Notes under the pieces: generated by a model
What the model saw: only the letters and a program-made list of their open reading frames with translations
The model's database searches: none
What the model was told of the DNA's origin: nothing
Made by a program: the position numbers and the translations under genes
Origin: Phytophthora colocasiae
Taxonomy: Eukaryota; Oomycota; Peronosporomycetes; Peronosporales; Peronosporaceae
Reading direction: 5' to 3'
Assembly (NCBI GenBank): GCA_018806915.1
Contig: JAGKQI010000061.1
Span: 2,232,001-2,296,000 of the forward strand
DNA length: 64,000 bases
Shown here: positions 24,506 to 35,241 of the stretch, in pieces
Numbering within the stretch: the stretch's first letter is position 1
How the letters are laid out: every line of letters begins with the position of its first letter

Positions 24506-26838
24506 ATGACGTCTGCTCCCTCGGCTCCATTACAGATCGCTGCTGGCTGCTTCTTCCGCTTTGAGTGCGACCACAATCAGCTCTTTCACGCGGAGTACAA
24601 GAGGTGAGGCGTTATTTCTGCAATGAGTCACCATGATATTGCTAACATTAACCTCGCAGGAGTAACCGCACTAAAGGGCTGAAGATCCTACGCTGCTTCC
24701 CGCACTGCTGCCCGGAGCATATCGATCGTAGTTACTGTGGATCGTCACTGAGTGTGAGCATTCGACTAGCGGAATATCCGACGCCACCGGAATCTCTCCC
24801 TAGTGAAGTATTATCTGTTTTCGCCCGCTTCGAATCTGTGAGTGACGTTAGTCTCCGGACGGGAGAATGTGTCGAAGTGAGTAAAATTCAGCAGCGAGTA
24901 CAAACGGAGACCAATTTGGAGGGTCAATGGATCGCTGGGGTTCTGGATCGTCCTTCTGAATTGGTTGCAAACATCCATGTGCCTAACTCTTCGCCAAGTT
25001 CGGAGCGTCCATTGATCTTCCACTTGAACAGCCACGCGTTCTCAAGATGGTACTATGACTGGGAGAGCGGAGCTAATAAGGCTCAAAGATTGATGAAACA
25101 CGTGCTGAAAGCTTACGTCGTGGAGCGAGTTGCCGTGGATGTGGACGACAACTTTACCTCCATCGCCAGCCCAGAAGCCTTTACTCACTTGTATAGGGTT
25201 CTACACATCGTGACGTCTCCACAATTCACAGTGATCTCATATCGGCGAGCCCCTTTGGAACCTCTACAAGCAGCACAAGCTGCAGCGCAGTTACAGTTGA
25301 TCAAGTCACAGATCCCCCTGCAAATGAAAAGTGGATTGTCTTACAAACTGCCACCAAACGAACATCGTGGATTGAAGTCCGTATCCTCTCCAGCACAGAC
25401 AGTGAGTGGTATGCCGGCGCCATTAAGTGCATTTAAGTCAAGACGATTCGAAGAGTACGAAGAAGCTTTGGAACGTCGACGTCAAATCCCTCCGACTTCT
25501 GTTCATCCACTAGAAGACAAGTTGTTCTGGGAACATGCCAATGTGCCGGCAGTGTCTGCCTCTAAGAACCTGGCCTTGATGTACGCATTTCTTCGCTGGG
25601 CGCCTTTGCGAATTTACTCGCCGCTTGTTGAGGATCTGGTGAACTTAGTTCATCATAACTTGCTCGATCCGATTACAGCTGGGTCAGGCGTGAAAAGCAA
25701 GAGAAACTGTTTTGTGGAATTGCTGCTTGATCACGCTCGGGCTGAAGATGAGTTGCATGCTGTTGTTTCGCAACAGGTTGATGTGGTACTTCGAGCAGCT
25801 GCACGAACCGCAGTATGGCTTTATTCAAAGGAGACCTGTCGCTGGATGCATGCGTTTTTCCAGCAGTATGCCATGTGCGTACTGGACAAAAAACAACTGC
25901 GTGCGTGTTACCTGAAATTCCTCAGTGAGGTTGAAGAGCGTTTGAACACTGAGGTATTTGTAGCCACGGCGATTGGTAGCATATCCAATATGGCGGAAGA
26001 GGTCATTGCGACGGTATACTCGTGCAAATACTTCCACGATCGACGCCCGCTAGTGCGTAAGATCTTAAGTGGGCAGAGCTTTGTCGGATGGAGCACGTTT
26101 GTAGCACAAATGCGCGATGCTTTTATTGGAGCTACGAGTTTACCACGAGGTGTTGGGAGTCGCGAGAAAAGTGCAACTTTCGCAGCGGCATATCCTCCTC
26201 ACAATGACATTGAAGAGAGATGGAATGGTGAATGGGTTTTAGACATGGCAACTAGTTCCTATTGGAGTGCTGGCAAAACTGGACAAGACGTGTCGCTTTA
26301 CTCGTTAGTGGAGATCATTTCACAAGCCGTCCATATTGAGGTATCGATCGACATTCAAGAAGGATCACTACGTCTCCGCTCAACGCGAGGTGTGGCTGGA
26401 CGTCTGGATTGTATGCACGTGGTACTGGACAACAAGGAGCGCGTATTTCGTCTTTTCCCGAATGGCATCACGTCTAGTGGATTGGGGGGAATGAATGGAG
26501 ATTACATTGGGGAGATTCGTGTGGAAGAACCTAGGAACATGATTGCATTTCTCGAGATGTTTCATTGGGCGGTGGAAAAGGGAGAGCGTTCCTACCATGT
26601 ACGTCTATGCATGGAGTCTCGGCAAAGTGGTCATCTATCTGTCAATGGTGATATCTTGGCGACAACAGGATATTCGTCATTTACGGCGGAGGAAAGGCCT
26701 TATGTTGGGGAAATGACCCTACGTATGAAGCGCAAGATGGTTGAGAAGGCTTACGCAGAAGAGAGTCAAACTGCTGACGCACCAGCGTGGAGAGAGCATA
26801 GCAGGTTTTACTTGAGTTACTGCAAAGTTGAAGAGTGA
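24506..26838 (+). CDS. Unrecognised oomycete-type protein, copy 2 (two exons, about 758 aa)
   Basis: Exon 1 is 24506-24603 and exon 2 is 24660-26838. The 56-bp intron has a canonical GTGAGG donor and CGCAG acceptor, and joining keeps the frame (AAG AG|G AGT). The downstream frame has no ATG near its beginning; position 24754 is GTG, so an upstream exon is needed. Exon 1 starts with MTSAPSAPLQIAAGCFFRF; residues near the junction are rich in Cys and His (CDHNQLFHAEY, then LRCFPHCCPEH), which might bind metal, but no family pattern is recognised. The rest matches copy 1, best in the C-terminal third. It is the only copy complete in this window; a decayed Fanzor begins about 190 bp after the stop. 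The start is inferred from the splice model and could be further upstream. Confidence 0.7.
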
Positions 26839-27650
26839 ATTGTGGACTTTCAAAAAACAATTCCATAAGGACCCACACAGAAAAAAAAGTTCGGTCTTAA
26901 TTTCATAAAATTGAACGATACCAAGACATTGAAGCAATTCAGTTTACTTTATAGTAAATTACCACACATGATTACCCACGACAGTAAGTTCCGAAAGTAT
27001 TCATGACCACGAATACTCCATTTTCGCATGCTATCACGCATGGTATCGTCCAGGAAGAAGCAGAGGAATCCTACGTGTTTTAAAATTCTCATAGCTAAAA
27101 TCTTATCCCTTCTTGTGGAACAGTTCTCACGTGAGTCTCATTCCTACAATATGTCTGGTAATTGTGCGAATCTACGCTGCAATTCCAGCCATCGGTCTTC
27201 GTCCAGCGTCGGTATCTTCAACGTGAGGTGCCCTTCGAGCAATCTTGGCATCTGCGCCCAGCAATACGCCATTAACCGCCGTCGCTTCTTCTCATCCTGT
27301 TACAAAGTGCTCGGTCATGGATAAGATTTGTTGCACTTGATCATACAAAACTTCAATGGAAAAGATGTTTGGTTGCAAGGTATTTTTGTGAGCAGTTATA
27401 GAAATCCTCTCCATTCCATCTTTTGCCGGATAGCTCCCAAGCGCAAGAAGACAGACGAAGAGAAGGCGTTCCTCAAGAATCGGGTCCAGCGAAGCGTGAT
27501 TTGCAAGCTGTCTCGCATGTGCAAACATGAGCAGATTGTAGACGAAATTGAGCGCTCGGCGAAAGAGCTCAAACAGTGTCAGATGGAAGCCTGGCATCTC
27601 GCGAACGTCCACGTGCTGCGTTGTCTGAAAGAGAATCTACCTCAGCCCAG
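26700..27650. repeat. Inverted repeat, left arm (gene 3' end plus Fanzor 5' part)
   Basis: This segment is repeated in reverse orientation as two pieces, 37044-37492 and 29453-29969, which would be contiguous without the Mutator-like insertion. The arm spans the last about 45 codons of copy 2, its 3' flank and the first part of the Fanzor. Arms differ by scattered changes; for example the right arm has GATACGTTGTCAGATACC where the left arm has GATACC. Confidence 0.85.
27029..27650 (+). pseudogene. Fanzor fragment A: 5' part only
   Basis: The frame contains CAQQYAINRRRFFSSC, then an in-frame TAA at 27322-27324, then LHLIIQNFNGKDVWLQGIFV and a basic helical stretch (KRKKTDEEKAFLKNRVQ). The same sequence in opposite orientation forms the start of copy B, which further on has recognisable Fanzor motifs, so this is the truncated 5' end of the same element. 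Similarity to copy B ends at about 27650, exactly where copy B ends coming the other way, giving a tail-to-tail arrangement. It cannot encode a nuclease because all RuvC motifs are missing. Confidence 0.7.
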
Positions 27651-29969
27651 TTTTGACAAGCCATTCTTCAATCGATGCTGCGCAGGCGTAATAAAGGAAG
27701 CCGAAGACGAAAATCCTGCATGTTGCGTGCAGCGTTGACGTCCCGGTTCCAGAATTGGCCTCGTATCGACTGTTTTCACAGCGCAAGGCGTTCCTATTGC
27801 TCTTCAGGACGATCTTGAAGTACTTGAGCTTTGGGTTCTTGAATCGCTCCATCTCCTTTTTCTCTTTCTTTGCCTTCTTCTTCAATTCTTTTTCCGACAA
27901 CTTGACTGGTTCTCGACGACCTTCTTCTTTCCTCCGTCCTTCTCATGTCGGACTTACGTAAACAAAGAGGTCTAGGTGAGATGTTTGTGACAGCAAGACC
28001 AAAGCTTGCTCGTACGGAATTTGGTCATCGGGAGCACTGTAGCCCTCTTCTTCAACGCCTTGACGAACCCCTTTACCGGTCCCGTGGCTTGATCCTTGAT
28101 ACCATCCCGGCGACTCCAGTCTCCGTATCCAATGCAAACCTGCGAACTCGATTTCGGCATGATACGTTTGGCTAACGCATCCAACGCCTTCGCTTTCTAT
28201 TGATCTCGTGTAAACCGCCATTTCCGAAATGCATTATCAGCGTAAAAAGCCAGCAGAAGCCGAAGATGCATGCAGAAAAAACGAGAGCCCGTTAACGTAC
28301 TGCTCGTAGCTCGCGGTATTGAATGACGGCATCGCATGAACGACACCCGCGTACCACGGCTGAATCTCTCGTTCCAGGCTCGAAAGCGGTTCATCTTCGA
28401 CTTGTGCCGGTACTCACCAGTACTGATTTCGATGACCTTCTGGGCACGGCGATACTGGCAGTTGAGCTGCTTTCTCTTTCTCTTCTTGCTTTCTGCATCC
28501 ATTTACTTCGAACACGCTGTCGAGGCAAGCGACCAACACTGACTGCAGTACATAGCGTTCGCATTCCGGGATCAATGCCTATCATCACGTCGGGAGAGCC
28601 AGCCGGCAGACATTTGAGCGCTTTCTCAAACGAATCTCGGCTGTCCATAAATGCTTAGTCACCTGATTCTTCAGGAAACTCGTTCACGCCTTTCGGATGC
28701 GTGAGTGAAATGCTGGCCTCGTAACCATTTGGTGACTTGTTCAGCGAAGTATCGACTAGCGTACGTCTTCTTTGCCTCGTGATCCATGGCGTCGAACTCT
28801 GCCCTCGATACCGAACAGTGAGGACTCTCGTCTTGAACGGCGCCATATTGAATATCTCTCTCGGCAGTCTGGAATGATTTTGTTGAAAACAAGACGTAAG
28901 AACTAATCCGCCTCGCGGCGCAAGAGGAATCGAATCCAATTTCCATCCGGTACGCTTGTAAATCCAAGCACAGATACTGTGGAGAGTGGACCCGTTGACT
29001 GTGATGTAGCAGCTCGAATATAAATTGGAGTATGACAACAAGGAGTAAAGCCGCGATCCCTTGGTAAATTTTCGCGAACTTTTCCATCCATTTCAACATA
29101 TCGTAGAGTTTGCGGCCCAAGTGCTTGAGAATGTTCCAATCTCAAAGTACTTCGACCAACTATTCACACAGCTCACGTTCGATTGGATTTTTGGTATCAT
29201 CCCACTTATCCCAAACTTTTACCATCTTTGGCTTCTTGGGCTTCGAAGACTTCTTTGGTTTGATTGACGTCGGCTCGATTCCTTCGGTTTTCTTTGGTTA
29301 TTTAGGCTGGGCGCCTCCTTCATACGATAACAACTCTCGACAAGTCTTTTCGTGTCCTTCGCATCCAGCTGAAGTTCAACTCTCTTCACGTACCGGAAAC
29401 GGATGTATTGGTACCGACGTCGACAGAAATGGAGAGCAATCATGTTGCGGGACTGGGCAGTGGTAAATTCTCTTTCAGACAACGCAGCACGTGGACGTTC
29501 GCGAGATGCCAGGCTTCCATCTGACACTGTTTGAGCTCTTTCGCCGAGCGCTCAATTTCGTCTACAATCTGCTCATGTTTGCACATGCGAGACAGCTTGC
29601 AAATCACGCTTCGCTGGACCCGATTCTTGAGGAACGCCTTCTCTTCGTCTGTCTTCTTGCGCTTGGGAACTATCCGGCAAAAGATGGAATGGAGAGGATT
29701 TCTATAACTGCTCACAAAAATACCTTGCAACCAAACATCTTTTCCATTGAAGTTTTGTATGATCAAGTGCAACAAATCTTATCCATGACCGAGCACTTTG
29801 TAACAGGATGAGAAGAAGCGACGGCGGTTAATGGCGTATTGCTGGGCGCAGATGCCAAGATTGCTCGAAGGACGCCTCACGTTGAAGATACCGACGCTGG
29901 ACGAAGACCGATGGCTGGAATTGCAGCGTATATTCGCACAATTACCAGACATATTGTAGGAATGAGACT
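27651..29969 (-). pseudogene. Fanzor (eukaryotic TnpB-like RNA-guided nuclease), decayed copy B
   Basis: Fanzors are eukaryotic relatives of TnpB, RNA-guided DNA endonucleases carried by transposons and reported from oomycetes. Read on the minus strand, the copy has an N-terminal region identical to fragment A; a basic coiled region; a RuvC-I motif IGIDPGMRT with its Asp codon at 28571-28573; a GYGDW motif near 28120; a zinc-ribbon half TSKLWSCCH near 28000; and the RuvC-III-like NRDVNAARN with Asp at 27740-27742. At least five frame changes and stops separate these. One expected zinc Cys appears as Trp in SKLWSCC and another as Tyr in CENSRYEAN, whereas the isolated fragment at 37505 has CENSRCEAN. 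The protein is therefore dead here. Family assignment rests on motif order and spacing and is fairly secure; subtype is not. Confidence 0.75.
29453..29969. repeat. Inverted repeat, right arm part 1
   Basis: Reverse complement of about 27130-27650, from GTCTCATTCC to the GAAAGAGAAT words. It is cut at 29969 by the Mutator-like insertion and resumes at 37044 after one copy of the duplicated ATGAGACT. Confidence 0.85.
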
Positions 29970-30019
29970 GGTTACCTGTCGATTGGAACAGATACGGAAC
30001 GGATCTGATCTTGGATCAG
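29970..30019 (+). repeat. Left TIR of Mutator-like element 1
   Basis: About 38 of 50 positions match the reverse complement of 36994-37043, with the inner 35 bases best conserved (GGAACAGATAC, ACGGATCTG, TCTTGGATCAG). Confidence 0.85.
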
Positions 30020-30063
30020 TTTTCAGGTGCATCAAGGATAGACATAGTGAGTGAAAATGGGAG

Positions 30064-31329
30064 GTGGTGCATGTGCTGCTGCATGTGTGGATCACAATAA
30101 CAGAGTCAATTTGCAATAGGCAATGGCAGACGCAGTTGCTGATCCATCGGTGCAAGGCGGCATGCGCGTCACAGGATCTCAGGTCATTAAAACGGCGAGC
30201 CAAGGCGTTGGAGCAAGGTACTGGGCAAGAGTCACAGGAGCAAGATAATGAGATCGATGCTAGGCTGGTGAAGAAGCATCGTCAAGAGCGTACGACTTGC
30301 TACTTCCAGGGATATAAGTACACGCGTGCATGGACTTCCTCAAAGAAAGTTGTATATCGTTGTTCGTCATTTCGACGCACGGAGTGCAAGGGGACTATGG
30401 AATACAACATCTCAACAATGGGCCACTCCAATGCTCGGCCACAAACATGCCAGGTCACGCAGAGTGCTTTTGGAATATCCGATGTCAACGATGAAAAAAA
30501 ATGAAAGCCATGGCAGACAGCTTGGCAATTGCTGTGGATCACAATAACAGAGTCAATTTGCAATAGGCAATGGCAGACGCAGTTGCTGATCCATCAGTGC
30601 AAGGCGGATATGATGCACTTTGTTTTCAAGCCACTGACCAGCAACTAAGCTCAGGAGAAGTTGTATGCGACTTTGAATCGGCTCTAATGCAAGCAGTGCA
30701 AACTCGGTTCCGTGACGCTATTGTCTTGGGTTGTTAATTCCATTTGAAGGAAGCACTGCGGCGAGCGATGAAGAGGTATGCTATACCTGATGCCGAATGC
30801 GCTGTAGCGATGAAAAGAGGCGTTATCGACATGTTGACAGTGGCCGACCCAGATCAAGTGAACTCACATGGAATTGCTTGGGCTCGTGCAGAATTAAGCT
30901 TCGTTGCGAGAAGCAAGGCAGCACGTATTCCAATGCGAAGCGGCAGGAGTTTTGGGCCTATTTTGAGCGAACTTGGATTGATGAGTACTCAGTGGATCTT
31001 TGGAATGTACACGGTCTCGATAACGAGCTTGTTGCACGTACGAATAACCCTTGAGCAATTCAATCGCATTCTCAACACGATTCCCCCCACCAAATCCCTC
31101 CATGGCCACATTCGTGAGTGTAATCAAGCAACTTTCAGCCGAGTATGTGCAGCAGTTGGCTGATATCCCTCGTGAACGAAGCATGGGTGTCTGTCAGCTT
31201 GAAGCTGAAGAGCGGGTTTTCGGACACGAGGAATCGGTGTTCACAGGTATGGTCCAAACCAAATGGTGCTGGAAGAACCTCTACCGCCCGTTTGGGCACG
31301 AGCGCCTCGACCAGTCATCGAACCGATAG
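30064..31329 (+). pseudogene. MULE transposase, broken (element 1)
   Basis: An N-terminal FLYWCH-like zinc-binding region is seen (TTCYFQGYKYTRAW, then VVYRCSSF and a Cys in TECKG). After an internal deletion comes the MULE transposase core: VVCDFESALMQAV with the catalytic Asp, then GC-stop-FHLKEALRRAMKRY, where a TAA (30736-30738) interrupts the conserved GC-x-FH motif. The C-terminal phrase HGHI/MATFV near 31110 matches element 2. Compared with element 2, roughly 200 residues between the zinc finger and the DFE motif are missing. A 75-bp direct repeat (30086-30160 and 30533-30607) brackets the deletion region. The C-terminal tail continues beyond the retroelement at about 36663. Confidence 0.8.
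30086..30607 (+). repeat. 75-bp direct repeat pair inside MULE 1
   Basis: Positions 30086-30160 and 30533-30607 are identical except for one base (CATCGG versus CATCAG). The pair spans GATCACAATAACAGAG and ATGGCAGACGCAGTTGCTG. Related element 2 has no such duplication, so it arose within this copy. Confidence 0.85.
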
Positions 31330-31434
31330 CTGAAGACTCTCCACCGGCAAGAGTAGGCTAGAATTAGTCAGTTTGCTTTTTGCTACGCCAAAGCGAGTCC
31401 CTTTCCAAGTTCTCCCGCTGAACAACCTCTGCCA

Positions 31435-33412
31435 ATGGCTCCCCGAACCGTTCACGTGTTACTGTTACCAGAAGACGCACCAGCGCTGACAACGCCGACT
31501 TATGCCACCGTCGTCGCCGTTTCGGGGTTGTCAGCAACCGTTGGTCTGCTTTCTGATCCGCATTCGACGGTTGAAGTCCCAACGTCGATCATCCGGGAGC
31601 GCCGAGTTGACGCTACAGAACACGCCGCTGGGGCCCCAGGCGAGTGGTTACGCAAAGCGGCGGTTGGAATATCGGATGGTTTCTACGTCTTCGGCCAAGT
31701 AATTGCTCACCAAGTCGAGACTGTAACTATTCGCACCCTTCTGGGTGAGGTGAGTTCGGCAGTTTCTGCTCTACACGAGGTCAGTCCCGTTCTGTGCTTT
31801 CTCCTCGGTTCAAGCCGCATCGCGGTCGACGAGATGACGGTTGAGCAAGTGCTAGAGCAGAACGATGCAGTTCTCGACCGTATCATGGGGGTAGAATGCC
31901 GTGGCTCCCGATCTATTCAGCGGGTACTTGCTGGTTTCGTTTCGGCGAGAACCCAGCCAAAACCATGGGACACACTACGTTGGATCAACATCCAGACGGG
32001 TACTGTTTCCACGGTCAGCGTTCGCCACGCACTCGATTTTACCTACTACGTAGACGGTGGGCATCGGATGCCATCGACTATCCAGCAGTCCATCGGTGAC
32101 AGTTTCGACAACGATCCTCAATTTGCTGGCAATGCTGTGCCCCAGCCTGAGGATAACGACGAGGACGACCAATTCGAGTTAGATGCGCTTCTCAACTCGC
32201 TTGCGAGTGCTCCAGACGAGACTGCCGTCCGTCGGTCAGCTGAGCCTTCTCAAGGCCCAGTCGGTAGTCGCCGAGCCGCGGATGAAGATGATGAGGGCAT
32301 CCACCACGCCAAGATCTGTGCTGCCATTTCGGATGATCCTGAGTTAGTTCGTTTCTATCTCAGTCTCTGTCAAAAGGGGGCCACAAAACGAACCAGTCCC
32401 CAACTTACGCCGGGGAACAGTCAGCGGCGACGGCTCGAGTCCCCTTCGGACCTGGTCGAGGCAGCCTCCACGATGGAACGCCGCTCCAAGCATGTTTTCA
32501 CTCCCACAAGAACGCAACAGGACGTGAACGGCCTCATCTTCACCCGAATACTCAGGTAAGGAAGTCTCTGATATTGTTGATTCAATGATCTCCTCCCGGT
32601 CCAGCAAGTTCAAGCCCCACCCGGCTATCATCACTCGCGTCTTTGACTTTCAATTCGGTGTACGGGGTTTATCGATCATGCACTTTTGGCGGTTCGACGT
32701 CGCCGCCAGGAGAGCCTGGTACGCAGACGGCTCGGTAAACCTGAACAACGTTTCAGCATCCGTACCGTTGCCAAAGGCAAAGAAACCCCAGTCTCTCAGC
32801 GACGTATCAAACGCACTGACGGTGCTTCACGTCTTCACGGAGGAGTTTTTCGATAACATCACTTGCCGGCTCATCAGCAACGCGAGAGAGTTCGTAGAGG
32901 AACTACGCAGCTTCTGCCAGTGGGGACCTCAGGACGTCGCGACACTCACGTTCTGGTTCGATCGCCTCCTCGAGGAGTATCGCTCGGCTGCGGTGTGCGA
33001 CGTTCGTCACGGCACCTCTTCACGTGCGGACATTCGCCTACGACTATCGATGCACGATCCAGACTTACAGAGTGTTCTGTACGTTATCCAGTCCGAGCGC
33101 CTCGCAGCGCTCTCAGGTATTCCATCCCGAGCAGGAAGCCAGGTCACGTATTCTCAGGGCAACAACAATCGCCGCGTTGAATCAGTCCGCTCCTCTCGTA
33201 AACCCCCGCAGAACGTGCTAAGTGCTTTGCCACGCCAAGGTGGTCTCTCCGTCTGCATGAAGCACCTGTCTTCCCGAGGATGCGTTTCAAAAAGCGACGA
33301 TCGATGTGCATTTCCGACGTTTGCGCACTTCATTCCTGAAGATCTTTCACCGGTGGTGCGTGAATACATAACGATGCACCTCGGGAGATTACGCCAGGAG
33401 TTGCGCCAATGA
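31435..33412 (+). CDS. DIRS-like element structural (gag-like) protein, probably spliced
   Basis: The first ORF (31435-32559, ATG start) ends just after CTCAG|GTAAGG, a consensus 5' splice site. A 49-bp intron (32556-32604, acceptor GGTCCAG) would fuse it in frame to the second ORF, giving AG|C AAG TTC, and the fused product would be about 642 residues. The first half has an acidic stretch (PEDNDEDDQFELDALL). The second half ends with a Cys/His cluster (CMKHLSSRGC, then DDRCAFPTFAHF) that could bind nucleic acid, as gag zinc motifs do. If the intron is not used, these are two separate proteins. Neither half shows enzyme motifs. Assignment as gag-like comes from its position upstream of the polymerase. 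Confidence 0.6.
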
Positions 33413-33475
33413 ATCGCGCGGAGGCTACGTCTCGAAAATGAACAAAAATTCTCCGCATCAGTTTCCGCGTATACG

Positions 33476-35200
33476 TTGTCGTCGTCTTCTCAAGCTTCTT
33501 ATCTCGGCGCACATGCCTACACGTGTCCGAGCGTGGCGTTTCCGGTGACAAGAACAGAGACAAAATGTCTGGGCATGCACCGGCGAGGCCACTCATCTCC
33601 GGTCACAGCGGGGATAGTTCACTCAGTACAGTCCAAGCTACGACTTCAGCTCCGCAAGCACGAGCTAGCTCGCTACGACCGTCTCTCAGCGGCGTTTCGA
33701 CAAGCAGGAATTAATTCTCCGCTGTACAAACCCGACGTTGACGATTCGCGTACGCTCGACGGACATATTAACAGGGATCTGTGCCGCTCTTTGACAGCAC
33801 TAATAGTCAAATCGCCCCTCTCGCTGGCGGCAACGTTAGCACTGTGGCGGAACGAATCACACAAGGATCCTCGACCGAATAAAGCACTCGATCCGGCGTG
33901 GTTGGATATCTTGCTTCATGGGTACAGCCACCGACGACAAGTAATACGTTCCGCTACTCACGGCGTATCACACCAATTCACGAATGCGCGCCATCCTGAT
34001 GGACACGTGGTCTCCAATCACGCGAGTGCCCATGCCTATCAAGGCGCACTTGAACGAAGCATCGCTAACGGACAGGCAACTGGGACATACCTCGTTATCG
34101 AGCTTCCCGCGGCTCTACAATGGCACGAGATGAGGTTCAGTCCATTCGGCATTGTTCCTAAAGCTGGCGTGGATCCGTCGATTGAGGCCAGGATAGTCCA
34201 TGATCTTTCGTACCCGAGTGAGTTGTCAATAAATGTCTGCTCGGATTAAAACGACCTCCCGGCACTGGAATACCAACCCATTCGCCGTATTGCAGAACGA
34301 ATCGAGTTTCTCCGTCGGCGATACCCCCAATGTGCAATCAAGATACTTAAGGGAGACGTGAAGAGTGCCTTTCGGCTTATCCCCGTATCGGCGGACCTTG
34401 CTGCACACTTTGCAGGGTCGTGCCACGAATTTATCGTGGTTGACATGGCGCTTCCGTTTGGGTGGACTGGCTCACCAGCTCACTACGGGGCGTTTGGTGG
34501 TGCCATATCATTTCTAGTGGCACGGGAAAGCCCCCGTTCACTCGACCATTCTGAAGTCGACTCCGAAGAATTTTTCTCGTTTGCATGGGTGGACGACCAC
34601 ATCCTTTTGGAGCCTGACATCGGCAATCGACTGGAACTTGCTGAGACTGCCTTGCGTCTGAGCACGATGGCAGTTCTAGGTCCGGATGCTATAAACGAGA
34701 AGAAATTCTCGAGCTGGGAGACGGTACTCAGTGCGCTCGGATTAACATGGGACACGAAGAACGGTACAGTATCAATGCCTCCAGAGAAGCTTTCGAAAGC
34801 ACTCTCTCGGATTCGAGATATCATCGAAACACCGTTGGTATCAAGATGCCAGGTTGAAAAGCTGCTGGGGTCACTACGGTATATGGCGCTGTGCTGCAGA
34901 TCTACCAGAGCATTCATTCAACGTCTGTATGTGGCGTGGCGTCGCTGCCCCCGGTTTCAAAAGCTCCGTCTATCCAACGATATTGTTCACGACCTGCAGT
35001 GGATTGAATCGCTCCTTCAAAACGGCAAGCAAATCAAGTGCCGACCAGCGTTATTGCAGACACGCTGGAACCCGCTGTCCATTTATTCATGGACGCCAGC
35101 AACGAAGGCCTCTGCGTGCTGTAACCAGCGGCTCGTGAGTACATTCGTGTTCGCTTTGACGAGGAGGAGAAATAAGCAATTTCCTCGATCCTGACCAACG
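33476..35200 (+). pseudogene. DIRS-like reverse transcriptase/RNase H, broken
   Basis: The frame runs from before 33476, through RFSPFGIVPKAG and RIVHDLSYP (RT motifs), to a TAA at 34247-34249, then continues in the same phase with GDVKSAFRLIPV (motif A, catalytic Asp) and ALPFGWTGSPAHYG (motif B). The YxDD-type box reads FAWVDDH, with its Asp pair at 34592-34597. The RNase H part begins near 35085 (FMDAS in the +1 phase) and is separated from RT by a frameshift between about 35040 and 35200; it resumes in the 35242 frame. The single in-frame stop and the frameshift argue against function. Confidence 0.8.
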
Positions 35201-35241
35201 ACACGTCATCGTTCAGCATTAACGTCCGAGAAGCTCTAAGC

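Noticed and set aside
27292..27612. 106-codon frame repeated at 29491-29811 as a possible conserved gene
   Set aside because: It is the antisense frame of the Fanzor 5' region; its conservation comes from the inverted duplication.
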